From CBDCYS01 sp965226245 (lineage in GTDB: Bacteria; Acidobacteriota; Terriglobia; Bryobacterales; UBA6623), in contig CBDDCL010000015.1 in assembly GCA_965226245.1 (NCBI GenBank), positions 3,844,001-3,908,000 on the forward strand: a stretch of DNA of 64,000 bases, written 5' to 3'. The notes beneath the pieces are model-generated. The model did no database searches, was not told the DNA's origin, and saw only the letters and a list, made by a program, of their open reading frames with translations. Shown piece after piece: positions 1 through 7,672 of the stretch. The position numbers and the translations under genes are program-made. Each line of letters opens with the position of its first letter. The first letter of the stretch is position 1.

Positions 1-755
1 TCATCGACCACAATCAGGCCCTGAGCGTTCGCGTTCGGCGGAAGAAACTTCACCGGCGGTACGCGGTCGTCGCCGTTTGAGACATACATCGTGTGCAGCA
101 TGCCGTCGCTCGACAGGGCGTAAACGAGCCTGAGCCCGCGCGAAGACCGGCTGGGCGGCGGCCGCCTGCGAGAAGAGGAAATGGCGGGAGACGGCGGAGG
201 ACGAAAACTCGATCCGGTGGCCGCGGCCAGAGTGACCGCGCCCTCGTCTGGCCGGCCGACTCCGCTGCTCGCGGGGTTGCGGCGGCCGCGGCCTACGAAA
301 CCAACCAGCGCCGGGATAGCCGCGCTCGTGGGGCGCGTCAGGTTCGCGGTCATGCCGCCCGGACAATCGAGGGTTCCCTTCGGCGCTGGCGGCGAGCCGG
401 CACGCCTCTCCCACTCCATTCGAGCCAGGTCGGTGTCCATCACAAAGACCTTGCCCGAGCTGCCTGCCATGAAGGCGAGAGACCGAAATCCCCGGTAGCT
501 GATGTAGTAATCGTACAAGACCGGCTGGGTCAAGGCGTTCAGTTGCCTCGGCTCGTTATCCAGCTTGAGCTTCCACAAGAGTTTGAAATCCGGTTGCTGT
601 ACGCCCGCGGTCGAAATCTTGGCGTCCGCCCTGATCCAGGAGGAACGCTGCGCATCATTGCCGATGGTGGTCCAGTCCGACTGAGGCCGCGCGGAATCCG
701 CCCCGAAAAAGAAGCAGCCGAAGCAAACAAGCGCCCAAGCGGAAAGTCTCTTCAT
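1..755 (-). CDS. Secreted PQQ-like beta-propeller protein (3' end outside window)
   Basis: The minus strand from ATG at 755 stays open for 251 codons to the window edge. It begins with a hydrophobic signal peptide (MKRLSAWALVCFGCFFFG). The mature part is clearly paralogous to the plus-strand gene at 1089: both share LLWK-KLDNEPRQ, a CPGG-TA motif and a PP-KF-PPN motif in the same order. This type of repeat forms PQQ/quinoprotein-like propellers, usually exported. Compared with its paralog it has an extra Pro/Arg/Ser-rich stretch of roughly 45 residues (about residues 150-205), so either a linker was inserted or that part is locally frame-disturbed. Substrate and cofactor use cannot be told from the sequence. 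It is transcribed away from its paralog across a 333-bp gap. Confidence 0.72.
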   Translation of the reverse strand, partial: MKRLSAWALVCFGCFFFGADSARPQSDWTTIGNDAQRSSWIRADAKISTAGVQQPDFKLLWKLKLDNEPRQLNALTQPVLYDYYISYRGFRSLAFMAGSSGKVFVMDTDLARMEWERRAGSPPAPKGTLDCPGGMTANLTRPTSAAIPALVGFVGRGRRNPASSGVGRPDEGAVTLAAATGSSFRPPPSPAISSSRRRPPPSRSSRGLRLVYALSSDGMLHTMYVSNGDDRVPPVKFLPPNANAQGLIVVD

Positions 756-792
756 GACTCAATCTCCATGCAGTCCGGAATCACTTTCCTCT

Positions 793-926
793 GACTCGGG
801 CGAAAAAGGGGGACTGCCACCAATTTCCGCTTCTCCAATCCATCTTAAAATCAGCCCTTCGTCGAAAGGAAATTGGCTGGCTGTCCCCTTTTTTCGCGTC
901 CTCGGACTTCCGCCACGGGCTGCTAG
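793..926. repeat. Palindromic intergenic repeat, copy 1 of 5
   Basis: An imperfect inverted repeat. One arm contains GGGCGAAAAAGGGGGACTGC and the other GGCTGGCTGTCCCC followed by a TTTTTTCGCGTCC-type segment and CCACGGGCTG. The same architecture recurs at 3471, 48031, 53398 and 63422. This copy lies between the two divergent propeller genes. Confidence 0.75.
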
Positions 927-1024
927 CTAGACGCGCCGTGCAACGAGCAGGTTGTCGCCAAACGTCTCGGCCCGACTCGCCATCTTAGCTAAGAATACAT
1001 CGCGCTGTATAGAATGTATCCATT

Positions 1025-1069
1025 GGAGCCGTTTCTCGTGGAGCCGTTTCTCGTGGAGCCGTTTCTCGG
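1025..1069 (+). repeat. Three tandem 15-bp units before a start codon
   Basis: The unit GGAGCCGTTTCTCGT occurs three times head to tail (third copy with one end change), ending 19 bp before the ATG at 1089. An upstream in-frame ATG at 1014 would translate these units as a repeated pentapeptide ahead of the signal peptide, which is unlikely. I treat the array as 5' leader sequence. Confidence 0.7.
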
Positions 1070-1088
1070 CGGCAGAGGTGTTTTGGGA

Positions 1089-2642
1089 ATGCGAATCTTA
1101 TCGACTGTGATCGTAGTCATCGTTGGCTGCGCGACGGCCTGGGGCGCGGACTGGCTGACCGACGGCGGCAACTCGAAGCGAACCGCCTGGCAGCAAGACG
1201 AAACCATCCTGACGAAGGCCAACATCAGCGAGATGAAGCTGCTGTGGAAGATGAAGCTCGACAACGAGCCGCGGCAAATGCACTCGCTGTTCCCGCCTCT
1301 GATCGCCGGCCGCGTGGTTACGGCGAGCGGCCCCAAGGAAATTGCCGTCGTCGCCGGTGTGTCGGACAACCTTTTCGCGATCGACGTCGAGAAGGGCGAG
1401 CTGCTTTGGACGAGGCATTTTGAAAGCAACTGGAAGCCCACGCCTGGCGGGCAGGACGACGACTTGCTTTGCCCCGGCGGATTGACAGCTACGCCGGTCA
1501 TCGGGCCGGCCGGCACGCCGGGCAAGTATACGGTCTACATCCTCTCCTGGGACGGCAGGCTGCGGCGGTTGAACGTGGCCGATGGTGAAGACATCGCGCC
1601 GCCGGCGAAGTTCATACCGCCGAATGGAAAACCCTACGCCCTCAGCCTGGCCGGCAACGTGATCTACACGCACACCGCGCAGCGCTGCGGCGGCAATCCG
1701 AACATGGTCTATTCCTACGACTTGGAAAGCGACAGGGTCGGCTCCTGGGGACCGGCGGGCGGCGGCATGTGGGGACGAACCGGCCCCGCAATCAGCTCAA
1801 ACGGCACCTTGTACACGGGAACGGGCGACGGAATTTGGGACCCGGAAAACGCGGTCTACGGCAACGGCATCATCGGCGTGCGACTCAATCCCGAGACGAA
1901 GGCCATGGAATTGGTGGACTACTACGGCCCCTCCAACGCGGTGTGGCTGTTCAAGCGCGACCTCGACATGCAGGTCACGCCGGCGATCTTCGACTACAAA
2001 GGCAAGGAGCTGATGGTCGATGCCGGAAAGGAATGCCGCATCTACCTGATGGACACCGAGTCCATCGGCGGCGACGATCATCGCACGCCGGCCTACCGCA
2101 CTCCGCTGATTTGCAACGAAGAGGTCAACTTCGCCTCGGCGGGAATTTGGGGTTCGATGGCGAGCTGGGAAGAGCCGGACGGCACGCGCTGGGTGCTGAC
2201 CCCGTTCTGGGGACCGAAGCATTCCGCCTTCCAAGCGCCGATCGAACACGGCGAAGTGAAGGACGGCGCCATTGCCGCATTCCACGTGAAAGACAAGGAC
2301 GAGAAGTTGTGGCTGGAGCCCGTCTGGATCTCGCGGGACATGAACCGCGCCGAGCCGCCGATCATCGCGAACGAGATGGTATTCACCTACGGCAACGGCG
2401 AAGACACCCATCAAGCAATGTTTGACGTCGGTCTGACCAACACCGCCGAGGAGCGCATCGCGGGGTCGACCCACGCCGTGCTTTACGTGCTGGACGCCCG
2501 CAGCGGCGAGGAACTATGGTCGAGCGGCGACCAGATCAAATCGTGGAACCACTGGAGCAACATTTCGCTGGCCAACGGCCGCGTCTACATCGCCACCTTC
2601 GACAGCGTTCTCTACTGCTTCGGCATTAACCCGGATTCATAA
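1089..2642 (+). CDS. Secreted PQQ-like beta-propeller repeat protein
   Basis: Encodes 517 residues from ATG 1089. I chose this start because it begins directly with a signal peptide (MRILSTVIVVIVGCATAWGA), whereas the longer ORF from 1014 would translate a tandem repeat in front of it. Repeated W-containing blades (LLWK, LLWTRHFE, GEELWSSG) and blade motifs such as LFAIDVEKGELLW and LYVLDARSGEELW are typical of PQQ-like repeats in exported dehydrogenase-type propellers. No cytochrome c motif is seen, so whether it binds a quinone is unknown. It is paralogous to the divergent gene at 1-755. Confidence 0.85.
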   Translation: MRILSTVIVVIVGCATAWGADWLTDGGNSKRTAWQQDETILTKANISEMKLLWKMKLDNEPRQMHSLFPPLIAGRVVTASGPKEIAVVAGVSDNLFAIDVEKGELLWTRHFESNWKPTPGGQDDDLLCPGGLTATPVIGPAGTPGKYTVYILSWDGRLRRLNVADGEDIAPPAKFIPPNGKPYALSLAGNVIYTHTAQRCGGNPNMVYSYDLESDRVGSWGPAGGGMWGRTGPAISSNGTLYTGTGDGIWDPENAVYGNGIIGVRLNPETKAMELVDYYGPSNAVWLFKRDLDMQVTPAIFDYKGKELMVDAGKECRIYLMDTESIGGDDHRTPAYRTPLICNEEVNFASAGIWGSMASWEEPDGTRWVLTPFWGPKHSAFQAPIEHGEVKDGAIAAFHVKDKDEKLWLEPVWISRDMNRAEPPIIANEMVFTYGNGEDTHQAMFDVGLTNTAEERIAGSTHAVLYVLDARSGEELWSSGDQIKSWNHWSNISLANGRVYIATFDSVLYCFGINPDS

Positions 2643-3095
2643 GCCTGCCAGCGCGGCCCGGTGGAGATTCTTACCCGGTCTTTGATCTCATTGTCCGGGC
2701 GGTTTGGGGTTTGTCAAGCCGGGGTTGGAGCTTGGGTGTTCGATGTTGGGTGAGCGATAGAGGGCACGGGCGGCGGGATGGGCGTGGACTTGCGTTTACG
2801 CCACCCTGGACTGAAGTCTAGGCCTCTGAGTGGCGGTGACCCCTATAGTTATTTACGTCGCTGTTTGGTGTTGAGAGTTTTCCACAGCTCGTTGGCGTTG
2901 TGGATCTGTGGAAATCTTCGCCGCGCCATGGCATGCTGAAACCCCAACCGGCATCCCGCTGCTACGAATTTTCACCCTTGCCAGTGGATGGCTCAGTCCA
3001 GCGTTTCGAGCAACGGGACCCGGCTTGGTTTCAAAACGAATTCTCAGATGGTGTCCGAGATCCGCTTCTCAGGACTTTACTATAAGGGTCACCGC
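2643..3095. other. Intergenic region with DnaA-box-like motifs
   Basis: No convincing gene is seen. Around 2878-2912 there is TTTTCCACA on the plus strand, then GTGGATC and TGTGGAAA within 35 bases. These resemble DnaA boxes but only the first fits the consensus TTWTNCACA fully. The rest of the stretch is GC-rich with no clear repeat or terminator. Confidence 0.3.
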
Positions 3096-3101
3096 TATAA
3101 T
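3096..3101 (+). promoter_or_regulatory. Candidate -10 box for rplU
   Basis: A perfect TATAAT lies 57 bp upstream of the rplU start. No good -35 at 16-18 bp spacing is visible (the best match, TTTACT, is too close), so this is only a candidate. Confidence 0.3.
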
Positions 3102-3158
3102 GAATTCTTAGCGAAGGTTTCGGGCAGGGGTCTGAAGCTATTCGAATGGGTAGGGTAT

Positions 3159-3470
3159 ATGTACGCCATCATTGAAACCGGGGGGAAGCAGTACCCAGTC
3201 GTTCCCGGAAAAAAAATTTTAATCGAGCGAGTCGAGGGCGAAACAGGCTCTTCGGTCGAGTTCACGAATGTTGTCGCTGTGTCGCAAGACGGCGGCGAAT
3301 TGCTCGTGGGCGACGCGGTCAAGTCGGCCAAGGTCACGGGAACCATTGAGTCCCAAGAGCGCGCCAAGAAAGTGCTGGTGCTGAAATTCAAGCGGCGCAA
3401 GCACTACCGGCGCCACATCGGCCACCGTCAGAACTACACCCGTGTCAAGATCGCCGAAATCGTGGTTTAG
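3159..3470 (+). CDS. rplU: 50S ribosomal protein L21
   Basis: Encodes 103 residues, the normal length for bL21, starting MYAIIETGGKQYPV and containing the family signature near the C-terminus (KFKRRKHYRRHIGHRQNYT). L21 binds 23S rRNA in the large subunit. ATG 3159 is chosen because it gives the conserved N-terminus; the longer upstream extension has no homology. Its usual partner rpmA follows, but the two genes are separated by 221 bp holding a palindromic repeat that begins one base after the rplU stop. Confidence 0.97.
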   Translation: MYAIIETGGKQYPVVPGKKILIERVEGETGSSVEFTNVVAVSQDGGELLVGDAVKSAKVTGTIESQERAKKVLVLKFKRRKHYRRHIGHRQNYTRVKIAEIVV

Positions 3471-3620
3471 CAGCCCGTGGCAAAAGTGTGCTCGGGCGAA
3501 AAAGGGGGACTGCCACCCATTTCCGCTCGCGGAACTTGCTTGTTTTCAATGCCAGTGGGTTGCGGAAATCGGCTGGCTGTCCCCTTTTTCGCGTCCTCGG
3601 ACTTGCACCACGGGCTGTTA
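3471..3620. repeat. Palindromic intergenic repeat, copy 2 of 5
   Basis: The outer ends are inverted (CAGCCCGTGG at the left, CCACGGGCTG at the right). Inside lie GGGGGACTGCCACCCATTTCCGC and its imperfect inverted partner GCGGAAATCGGCTGGCTGTCCCC. It starts immediately after the rplU stop codon and could fold into a long hairpin between rplU and rpmA. Confidence 0.82.
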
Positions 3621-3691
3621 GACGATTCCAGAGAACACTCTCAAGCAGCTCCCCCTAAGAAGAATGCAACAGACAGGAAGGCAACAGAGCC

Positions 3692-3955
3692 ATGGCTCAC
3701 AAAAAAGGTTTAGGCAGTTCACGCAATGGGCGCGATTCCAACGCGCAGCGGCTCGGCGTCAAGCGTTTCGCCGGACAATTTGTCACGGGCGGTTCGATTC
3801 TCGTGCGCCAGCGGGGCACAATCTTCAAGCCCGGCATTAACGTTGGCAGGGGCAAGGACGATACTTTGTTCGCCAAGGTCAGCGGTATTGTCGAATTCGC
3901 GAATCGCGGGCGCCTGGGCCGAGTCATCCACGTTCGGGCGGACGGCGCTGCGTAG
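3692..3955 (+). CDS. rpmA: 50S ribosomal protein L27
   Basis: Encodes 87 residues, a typical bL27 length, with the conserved start MAHKKGLGSSRNGRDS and GGSILVRQRGT. The flexible N-terminus of this protein reaches the peptidyl transferase centre. There is no N-terminal extension of the Firmicute cleaved type. A purine-rich AGGAAGG lies about 10 bases upstream of ATG. obgE, which often follows, is absent; the next feature is a transposase remnant. Confidence 0.97.
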   Translation: MAHKKGLGSSRNGRDSNAQRLGVKRFAGQFVTGGSILVRQRGTIFKPGINVGRGKDDTLFAKVSGIVEFANRGRLGRVIHVRADGAA

Positions 3956-4104
3956 TCACTGATCCTGCGCGGCTGCTTTCTTGATTTCCCTCGGGCCGGT
4001 CTTCCTCTAATTTCTTTGAGCCGCCGTCCTTCCAGGCTACTGAGGCGCCAGGCTTTTTCGGAGACTGCGCTCCGAAAAGGTGGCCCCTTCGGGGCAGCAC
4101 ATAA

Positions 4105-4671
4105 CGGCGCTGGGAACTCACGCTGCTGGGCTATTGCTTGATGCCGAATCAGGTCCATCTGGTGGCTGTGCCCGAACAGTGGCAGTCGCTGGCCAAGGCT
4201 ATTGGCCGCACCAACTACGACTATGCGGTTTACCTGAACGGACGGCGGCGGCGCAGCGGGCATGTTTGGCAAAATCGTTTCTATTCAACAAGTTTGAGCC
4301 GAGATCACCTGGTCGCGGCGCTGCGCTATGTCGATCTGAACCCGCTTCGTGCCCGCCTTGTCGTTGAGGCGGTGAGCTACGAATGGTCGAGTGCGGCGTC
4401 CCATCTGAGCGGGAAGGACCCGGCGGGCCGGCTCGATCAGGAGGCTTGGCGTGAGGTGTGTCCTCTCAACGAGAGGGGGGAGGTGTTGGCGGCGGCGGCG
4501 CCGGACGAGCAACTCGCCGAGCGGTTGCGTCAGGCGACGCGGACGGGTCGCCCGCTAGGCAGTTCGGAGTTCATCTCGGCGCTCGAAGGGCGTCTGCAGA
4601 GAGCGCTGGCGCGGCAAAAACCAGGACCAGCGCCGCCAAAACCCCTCGCTGCCGCTGCAAAAACGAGTTAA
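4105..4671 (+). pseudogene. REP-associated tyrosine transposase (RAYT), 5'-truncated
   Basis: From 4105 the frame reads RRWELTLLGYCLMPNQVHLV, matching the family motif GYCLMPNHVHLL, followed by SGHVWQNRFYSTSL and ALRYVDLNPLRARLV. The N-terminal part of the Y1/HUH domain (about 50 residues) is missing and a stop codon (4102) precedes the remnant. The first His of the HUH motif is Gln here, which should abolish metal binding. RAYTs mobilise REP sequences; the stop codon lies inside a REP-like motif (4667-4683), a usual arrangement for this family. A translation start at TTG 4138 or ATG 4141 is possible, but the product would be inactive. Confidence 0.75.
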
Positions 4672-4683
4672 GGTGACTGTCCC
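4667..4683 (+). repeat. REP-like motif overlapping RAYT stop codon
   Basis: GTTAAGGTGACTGTCCC overlaps the TAA of the RAYT remnant. The same motif recurs in inverted orientation at 7428 and 7496 and directly at 7618. Confidence 0.6.
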
Positions 4684-4773
4684 ACAAGAAACTGTTGTAA
4701 CCCAATGATAATGTCCCCTTGAGCACCCAATAGAAATGTCCCCTAATCTGAGGCTCCGAAGGAGGAGCCGAGA

Positions 4774-6051
4774 TTGGAAAGGACATCGATGAGTGCAAAG
4801 GAAGTGAGGCGCGGCGAAGTGCTGAGCCGAGTGAAACGAGGCGAACTGAAATTGACCGAGGCGGCCGAGCTGCTGGACGTCAGCTACCGCCAGGCGAAGC
4901 GTCTCAAGAAGCGTTACGGCGAGGGGGGGAGCAAAGCTCTCGTGCATGGCAACGTCGGGCGCGCTTCGAACCGAGCCGATGACAAGCGACGCGAGCAGGT
5001 TCTCGAGTTGGTGCGCGAGAACTATTCGGGCGAGCCGCACGAGCGCTTTGGGCCGACGCTGGCGTCGGAACATCTGGCGGCCGATCACAGTCTCGAAGTG
5101 CCGCCCGAAACCTTGCGGCGTTGGATGCTCGCCGCGGGTCTGTGGAGCCGGAGCCGCAAGCGCCAGCCGCATCGCCAGCGGCGGCAGCGCAAAGCGCACT
5201 TCGGCGAGCTGATTCAACTCGACGGCTCGCACCACGACTGGCTCGAAGGACGCGGCCCGAAAGGCTGCATGATGAACTTCGTCGACGATGCGACCGGCCG
5301 GGCGTTGTGCCGTTTCTCCAGCGAGGAAACGACTTGGGCGGCGGCCGATCTGCTCCAAGCCTGGGTGCGTCAATACGGCGTTCCGAAGGCGTTGTATTGC
5401 GACTGGAAGAACGTCTACCAGCGCCAGCCGACGTCGCGCGAAGCGCTCGAAGGCATCGAGCCCCAGACGCAGTTCGGGCGCATGTGCGCCAAGCTCGGCA
5501 TTGGTATCATCGCCGCTTCGTCGCCGCAAGCGAAGGGCCGCGTGGAACGCCATCACGGCACGCATCAAGACCGCCTGATCAAGAAGATGCGGCTCCAAGG
5601 CATTGCCGATTACGAGGCGGCGAACCGCTATCTCGACGAGCAGTATCTGGACGAACACAACGCCAAGTTTACCTGCGAAGCAGCGGCGGGAGCGGACTTT
5701 CACCAACCTCTATCGAAGCGCCTGGACTTGAAGTGGGTGTTTTGCTTGGAGGCCGAGCGGGTGGTCTCCAACGACCTGGTGGTACGTTTCGAGAACCGTT
5801 TTTTGCAGTTGAAACCGCAGCGCAATCAGGCTCTGGGAGCGGGCGCGAGAGTCACCGTGCAGCAAGCGCGAGAGGCCGAGTTGCAAGTGGTCTACGAAGG
5901 CCGCGCGGTAGCTTTTGAAGAGATCGCCCGGCCGCAGCCGAAGCCGCGCCCAGAGCCGAAACAACGAGCGGTTCCGCGGCGGTCCAAGCCGGCCGCGGAC
6001 CACCCCTGGCGTAAGTCACTGCGTTCGAAAAAGCGCGCGGCGACGACATAA
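4774..6051 (+). CDS. Transposase of IS1202/ISNCY-like element, copy 1
   Basis: Encodes 425 residues: an N-terminal helix-turn-helix (KLTEAAELLDVSYRQAKRL, about residues 26-45), an integrase-type catalytic core with likely acidic residues at QLDGSHHDW, in the YCDWKNVY region and in KGRVERHHGT, and a basic C-terminal tail. The TTG start at 4774 is supported by GAAGGAGGAG eight bases upstream; the later ATG has no such site. The protein should cut and join the element ends. The three copies at 4774, 17757 and 48346 encode the same protein. Confidence 0.9.
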   Translation: MERTSMSAKEVRRGEVLSRVKRGELKLTEAAELLDVSYRQAKRLKKRYGEGGSKALVHGNVGRASNRADDKRREQVLELVRENYSGEPHERFGPTLASEHLAADHSLEVPPETLRRWMLAAGLWSRSRKRQPHRQRRQRKAHFGELIQLDGSHHDWLEGRGPKGCMMNFVDDATGRALCRFSSEETTWAAADLLQAWVRQYGVPKALYCDWKNVYQRQPTSREALEGIEPQTQFGRMCAKLGIGIIAASSPQAKGRVERHHGTHQDRLIKKMRLQGIADYEAANRYLDEQYLDEHNAKFTCEAAAGADFHQPLSKRLDLKWVFCLEAERVVSNDLVVRFENRFLQLKPQRNQALGAGARVTVQQAREAELQVVYEGRAVAFEEIARPQPKPRPEPKQRAVPRRSKPAADHPWRKSLRSKKRAATT

Positions 6052-6059
6052 AAAGGCAG

Positions 6060-6200
6060 GGCTGTGGAAATGACGGGCCGGATGGAAAGCGTGGAAAACC
6101 TCGGCGAACAGCGAAGAGGGTTCGCATCGCAACGACCGGTTTCCCACCCTTCCCACCGTCCCTTGGAAATCGCTAAAGCGATTCCCACATTCCCACAGCC
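6060..6200 (+). other. Conserved imperfect long hairpin downstream of transposase
   Basis: Between the transposase stop and the right terminal repeats, GGCTGTGGAAATG (6060) can pair with CATTCCCACAGCC (6188), and 6080-6100 with 6138-6157 (15 of the innermost 18 pairs). Local hairpins are GCGAAC/GTTCGC and AATCGCT-AA-AGCGATT. The same layout occurs in the copies at 17677 and 48266 and, with substitutions, at 16047. It may be a structured RNA, a terminator or a DNA site. Confidence 0.5.
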
Positions 6201-6421
6201 CCGACGACGACGATTCTCTCTTACAAACTTACAAACAACAAACCCAAGGGGACATTTCTATTGTGCTACCGAGGGGGACATTTCTATTGTGCTACAACAC
6301 TGTCCCACAAGAAACTTGACTGTAATGGGGAAATCGTGTTATCATGCTGCGAATCGAAATGCGGATTCGCCTGTGGTAAATCGTACGGGTGTCCGCATTT
6401 CACGATCCTGAGGAAAAAATC

Positions 6422-7333
6422 GTGAGGAAAACGTCCGTTCGGTTTTTGGCGCTTGTTGTGATAGCCGGCTCGGTCGCCATTGTGGCGCACGCACAGCAGG
6501 AACAGCCAACCATTTTCGGCGCGGTGAGCGCCGATGTCGTGCTCCAAAGCTCCAACCTTTTGGAGTGCTCAGGAAAATTCGCACTGTGCTATTACTCCGG
6601 CCCGAGCAGCTCCGGACCCGAGGGCACCCCGCTGCCGTGTACCCTGGACGCGAAAATGACGAAGGGAAGCGAGAAGATGCCGACCGCCTCATGCACTTGC
6701 ATGCAAAAGACGGGCACGTACTACGTCCTTATCAACGGCATTCTGAACGACACATGGTACCAGAATACAGTCCAAATGTGCGGCATTGACGGCAGTGGGT
6801 GTAAGAGTCTCGCCAAGTTGGAAGACGTGGAAGACTGTGACAAAAAGGAAGACAAAAAGGCCGTGGAAGCCTGCATAGCAAAGATCGAGGAGTTCAACGC
6901 GGGCCTTCCGATCGCGCCGGTTTGCGGATCGATCAACGGAGATACGCAGGATGGCGTGCTCTATTCGACGTTCGGTTTCCAGGAAGCCAAGCAGAGCCAT
7001 TTCGGCTCCACCTCCTGTCCGGTAGGCCTTTATGCAGGCTGTATGACGGCGCCGTGCACCGGCGCGAATGACACGAATTCCCCGGTACAGTGCGAATGCC
7101 CGACCTTTTTCGGGCCGTTTCAGGTCGGAGAGTGGGACGTAGAGGTCGACAGAAAGTTTGACATAGAGTGCAATATGGGTAGCGGCGGGGAGAAGCGGGA
7201 CAGGGGCAGGGACAAGGACAGGGACAAGGTCTACAAGGATTTCCGTCAAGGTGACAATGTCTGGTCGGCTTCCTACCACCCTTACAATTACACCTCGCCG
7301 CGACGGTTACCGTCTCAGACGCCGGAAAAGTAG
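6422..7333 (+). CDS. Secreted cysteine-rich protein of unknown function
   Basis: Encodes 303 residues starting at GTG 6422, preceded by GAGGAAAAAA, with a clear signal peptide (RKTSVRFLALVVIAGSVAIVAHAQ). The mature part has 16 cysteines, several in close pairs (SCTC, QCEC, GIDGSGC), suggesting disulfides, and ends in a highly charged stretch (GEKRDRGRDKDRDK) before an aromatic tail. I recognise no family. It lies alone between an IS and a terminator-like hairpin. A slightly longer ORF from GTG 6389 lacks the signal-peptide start. Confidence 0.75.
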   Translation: MRKTSVRFLALVVIAGSVAIVAHAQQEQPTIFGAVSADVVLQSSNLLECSGKFALCYYSGPSSSGPEGTPLPCTLDAKMTKGSEKMPTASCTCMQKTGTYYVLINGILNDTWYQNTVQMCGIDGSGCKSLAKLEDVEDCDKKEDKKAVEACIAKIEEFNAGLPIAPVCGSINGDTQDGVLYSTFGFQEAKQSHFGSTSCPVGLYAGCMTAPCTGANDTNSPVQCECPTFFGPFQVGEWDVEVDRKFDIECNMGSGGEKRDRGRDKDRDKVYKDFRQGDNVWSASYHPYNYTSPRRLPSQTPEK

Positions 7334-7392
7334 AGTCTGCGCATACCTGGCCCGTCCTTAAGCGACCAATACCCTCACGGGCATGGCACGTG

Positions 7393-7415
7393 AGCCCGGT
7401 CGTGGGGGCTTTTTT
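7393..7415 (+). terminator. Putative rho-independent terminator
   Basis: A short stem AGCCC/GGGCT with an 8-base loop is followed by a run of T, 60 bp after the stop of the Cys-rich protein. Confidence 0.5.
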
Positions 7416-7427
7416 CCACGCGCCTCA

Positions 7428-7443
7428 GGGACAGTCACCTTAA
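7428..7443 (-). repeat. REP-like motif
   Basis: GGGACAGTCACCTTAA, the inverse of the motif at the RAYT stop codon. Confidence 0.5.
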
Positions 7444-7495
7444 TTGCAACCTTAATCGCTCCTTAATCGGAGGGAGATCTCGGGGGAGCGGGGGA

Positions 7496-7631
7496 ACAGT
7501 CACCTTAACAGGCCAGAAAGGCGCAAAATCCCCGTGGAATCGTAAGCGCCGTTACCTGTGGCCTCTCTGAGGGTGCCGATCTTGCGGTAAAGGCACTCGA
7601 CACTTACGGAGAACGCAGTTAAGGTGACTGT
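7496..7631. repeat. 136-bp REP-like element with 14-bp terminal inverted repeats
   Basis: It begins ACAGTCACCTTAAC and ends GTTAAGGTGACTGT, an exact 14-bp inverted repeat. Inside is a second pair, AGGCCA/TGGCCT. The ends match the motif overlapping the stop of the RAYT remnant 2.9 kb upstream, so this may be a two-REP mini-element once mobilised by it. Confidence 0.6.
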
Positions 7632-7672
7632 CCCTCTATCCTCTATCATGGATGTCCCCCTATCATGGATGT

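Larger units (their letters stand above)
4694..6299 (+). mobile_element. IS1202/ISNCY-like insertion sequence, copy 1
   Basis: A complete 1606-bp element flanked by a perfect 17-bp direct repeat, CTGTCCCACAAGAAACT (4677-4693 and 6300-6316), the target duplication. Each end holds two 25-26-bp direct units ending in AATAGAAATGTCCCC (or AATGATAATGTCCCC), inverted between the ends. It inserted just downstream of the RAYT remnant, using part of its REP motif as target. Copies at 17677 and 48266 are of the same length and almost identical; 16047 is a diverged relative. Confidence 0.92.

Noticed and set aside
3477..3713. ORF between rplU and rpmA (and the similar one at 62909-63559 on the minus strand)
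   Set aside because: Both translate the palindromic intergenic repeat; similarity between them is due to the repeat, not to a shared protein.
3956..4104. obgE expected downstream of rpmA
   Set aside because: No GTPase motif is present; the stretch holds only short hairpins and then the RAYT remnant.
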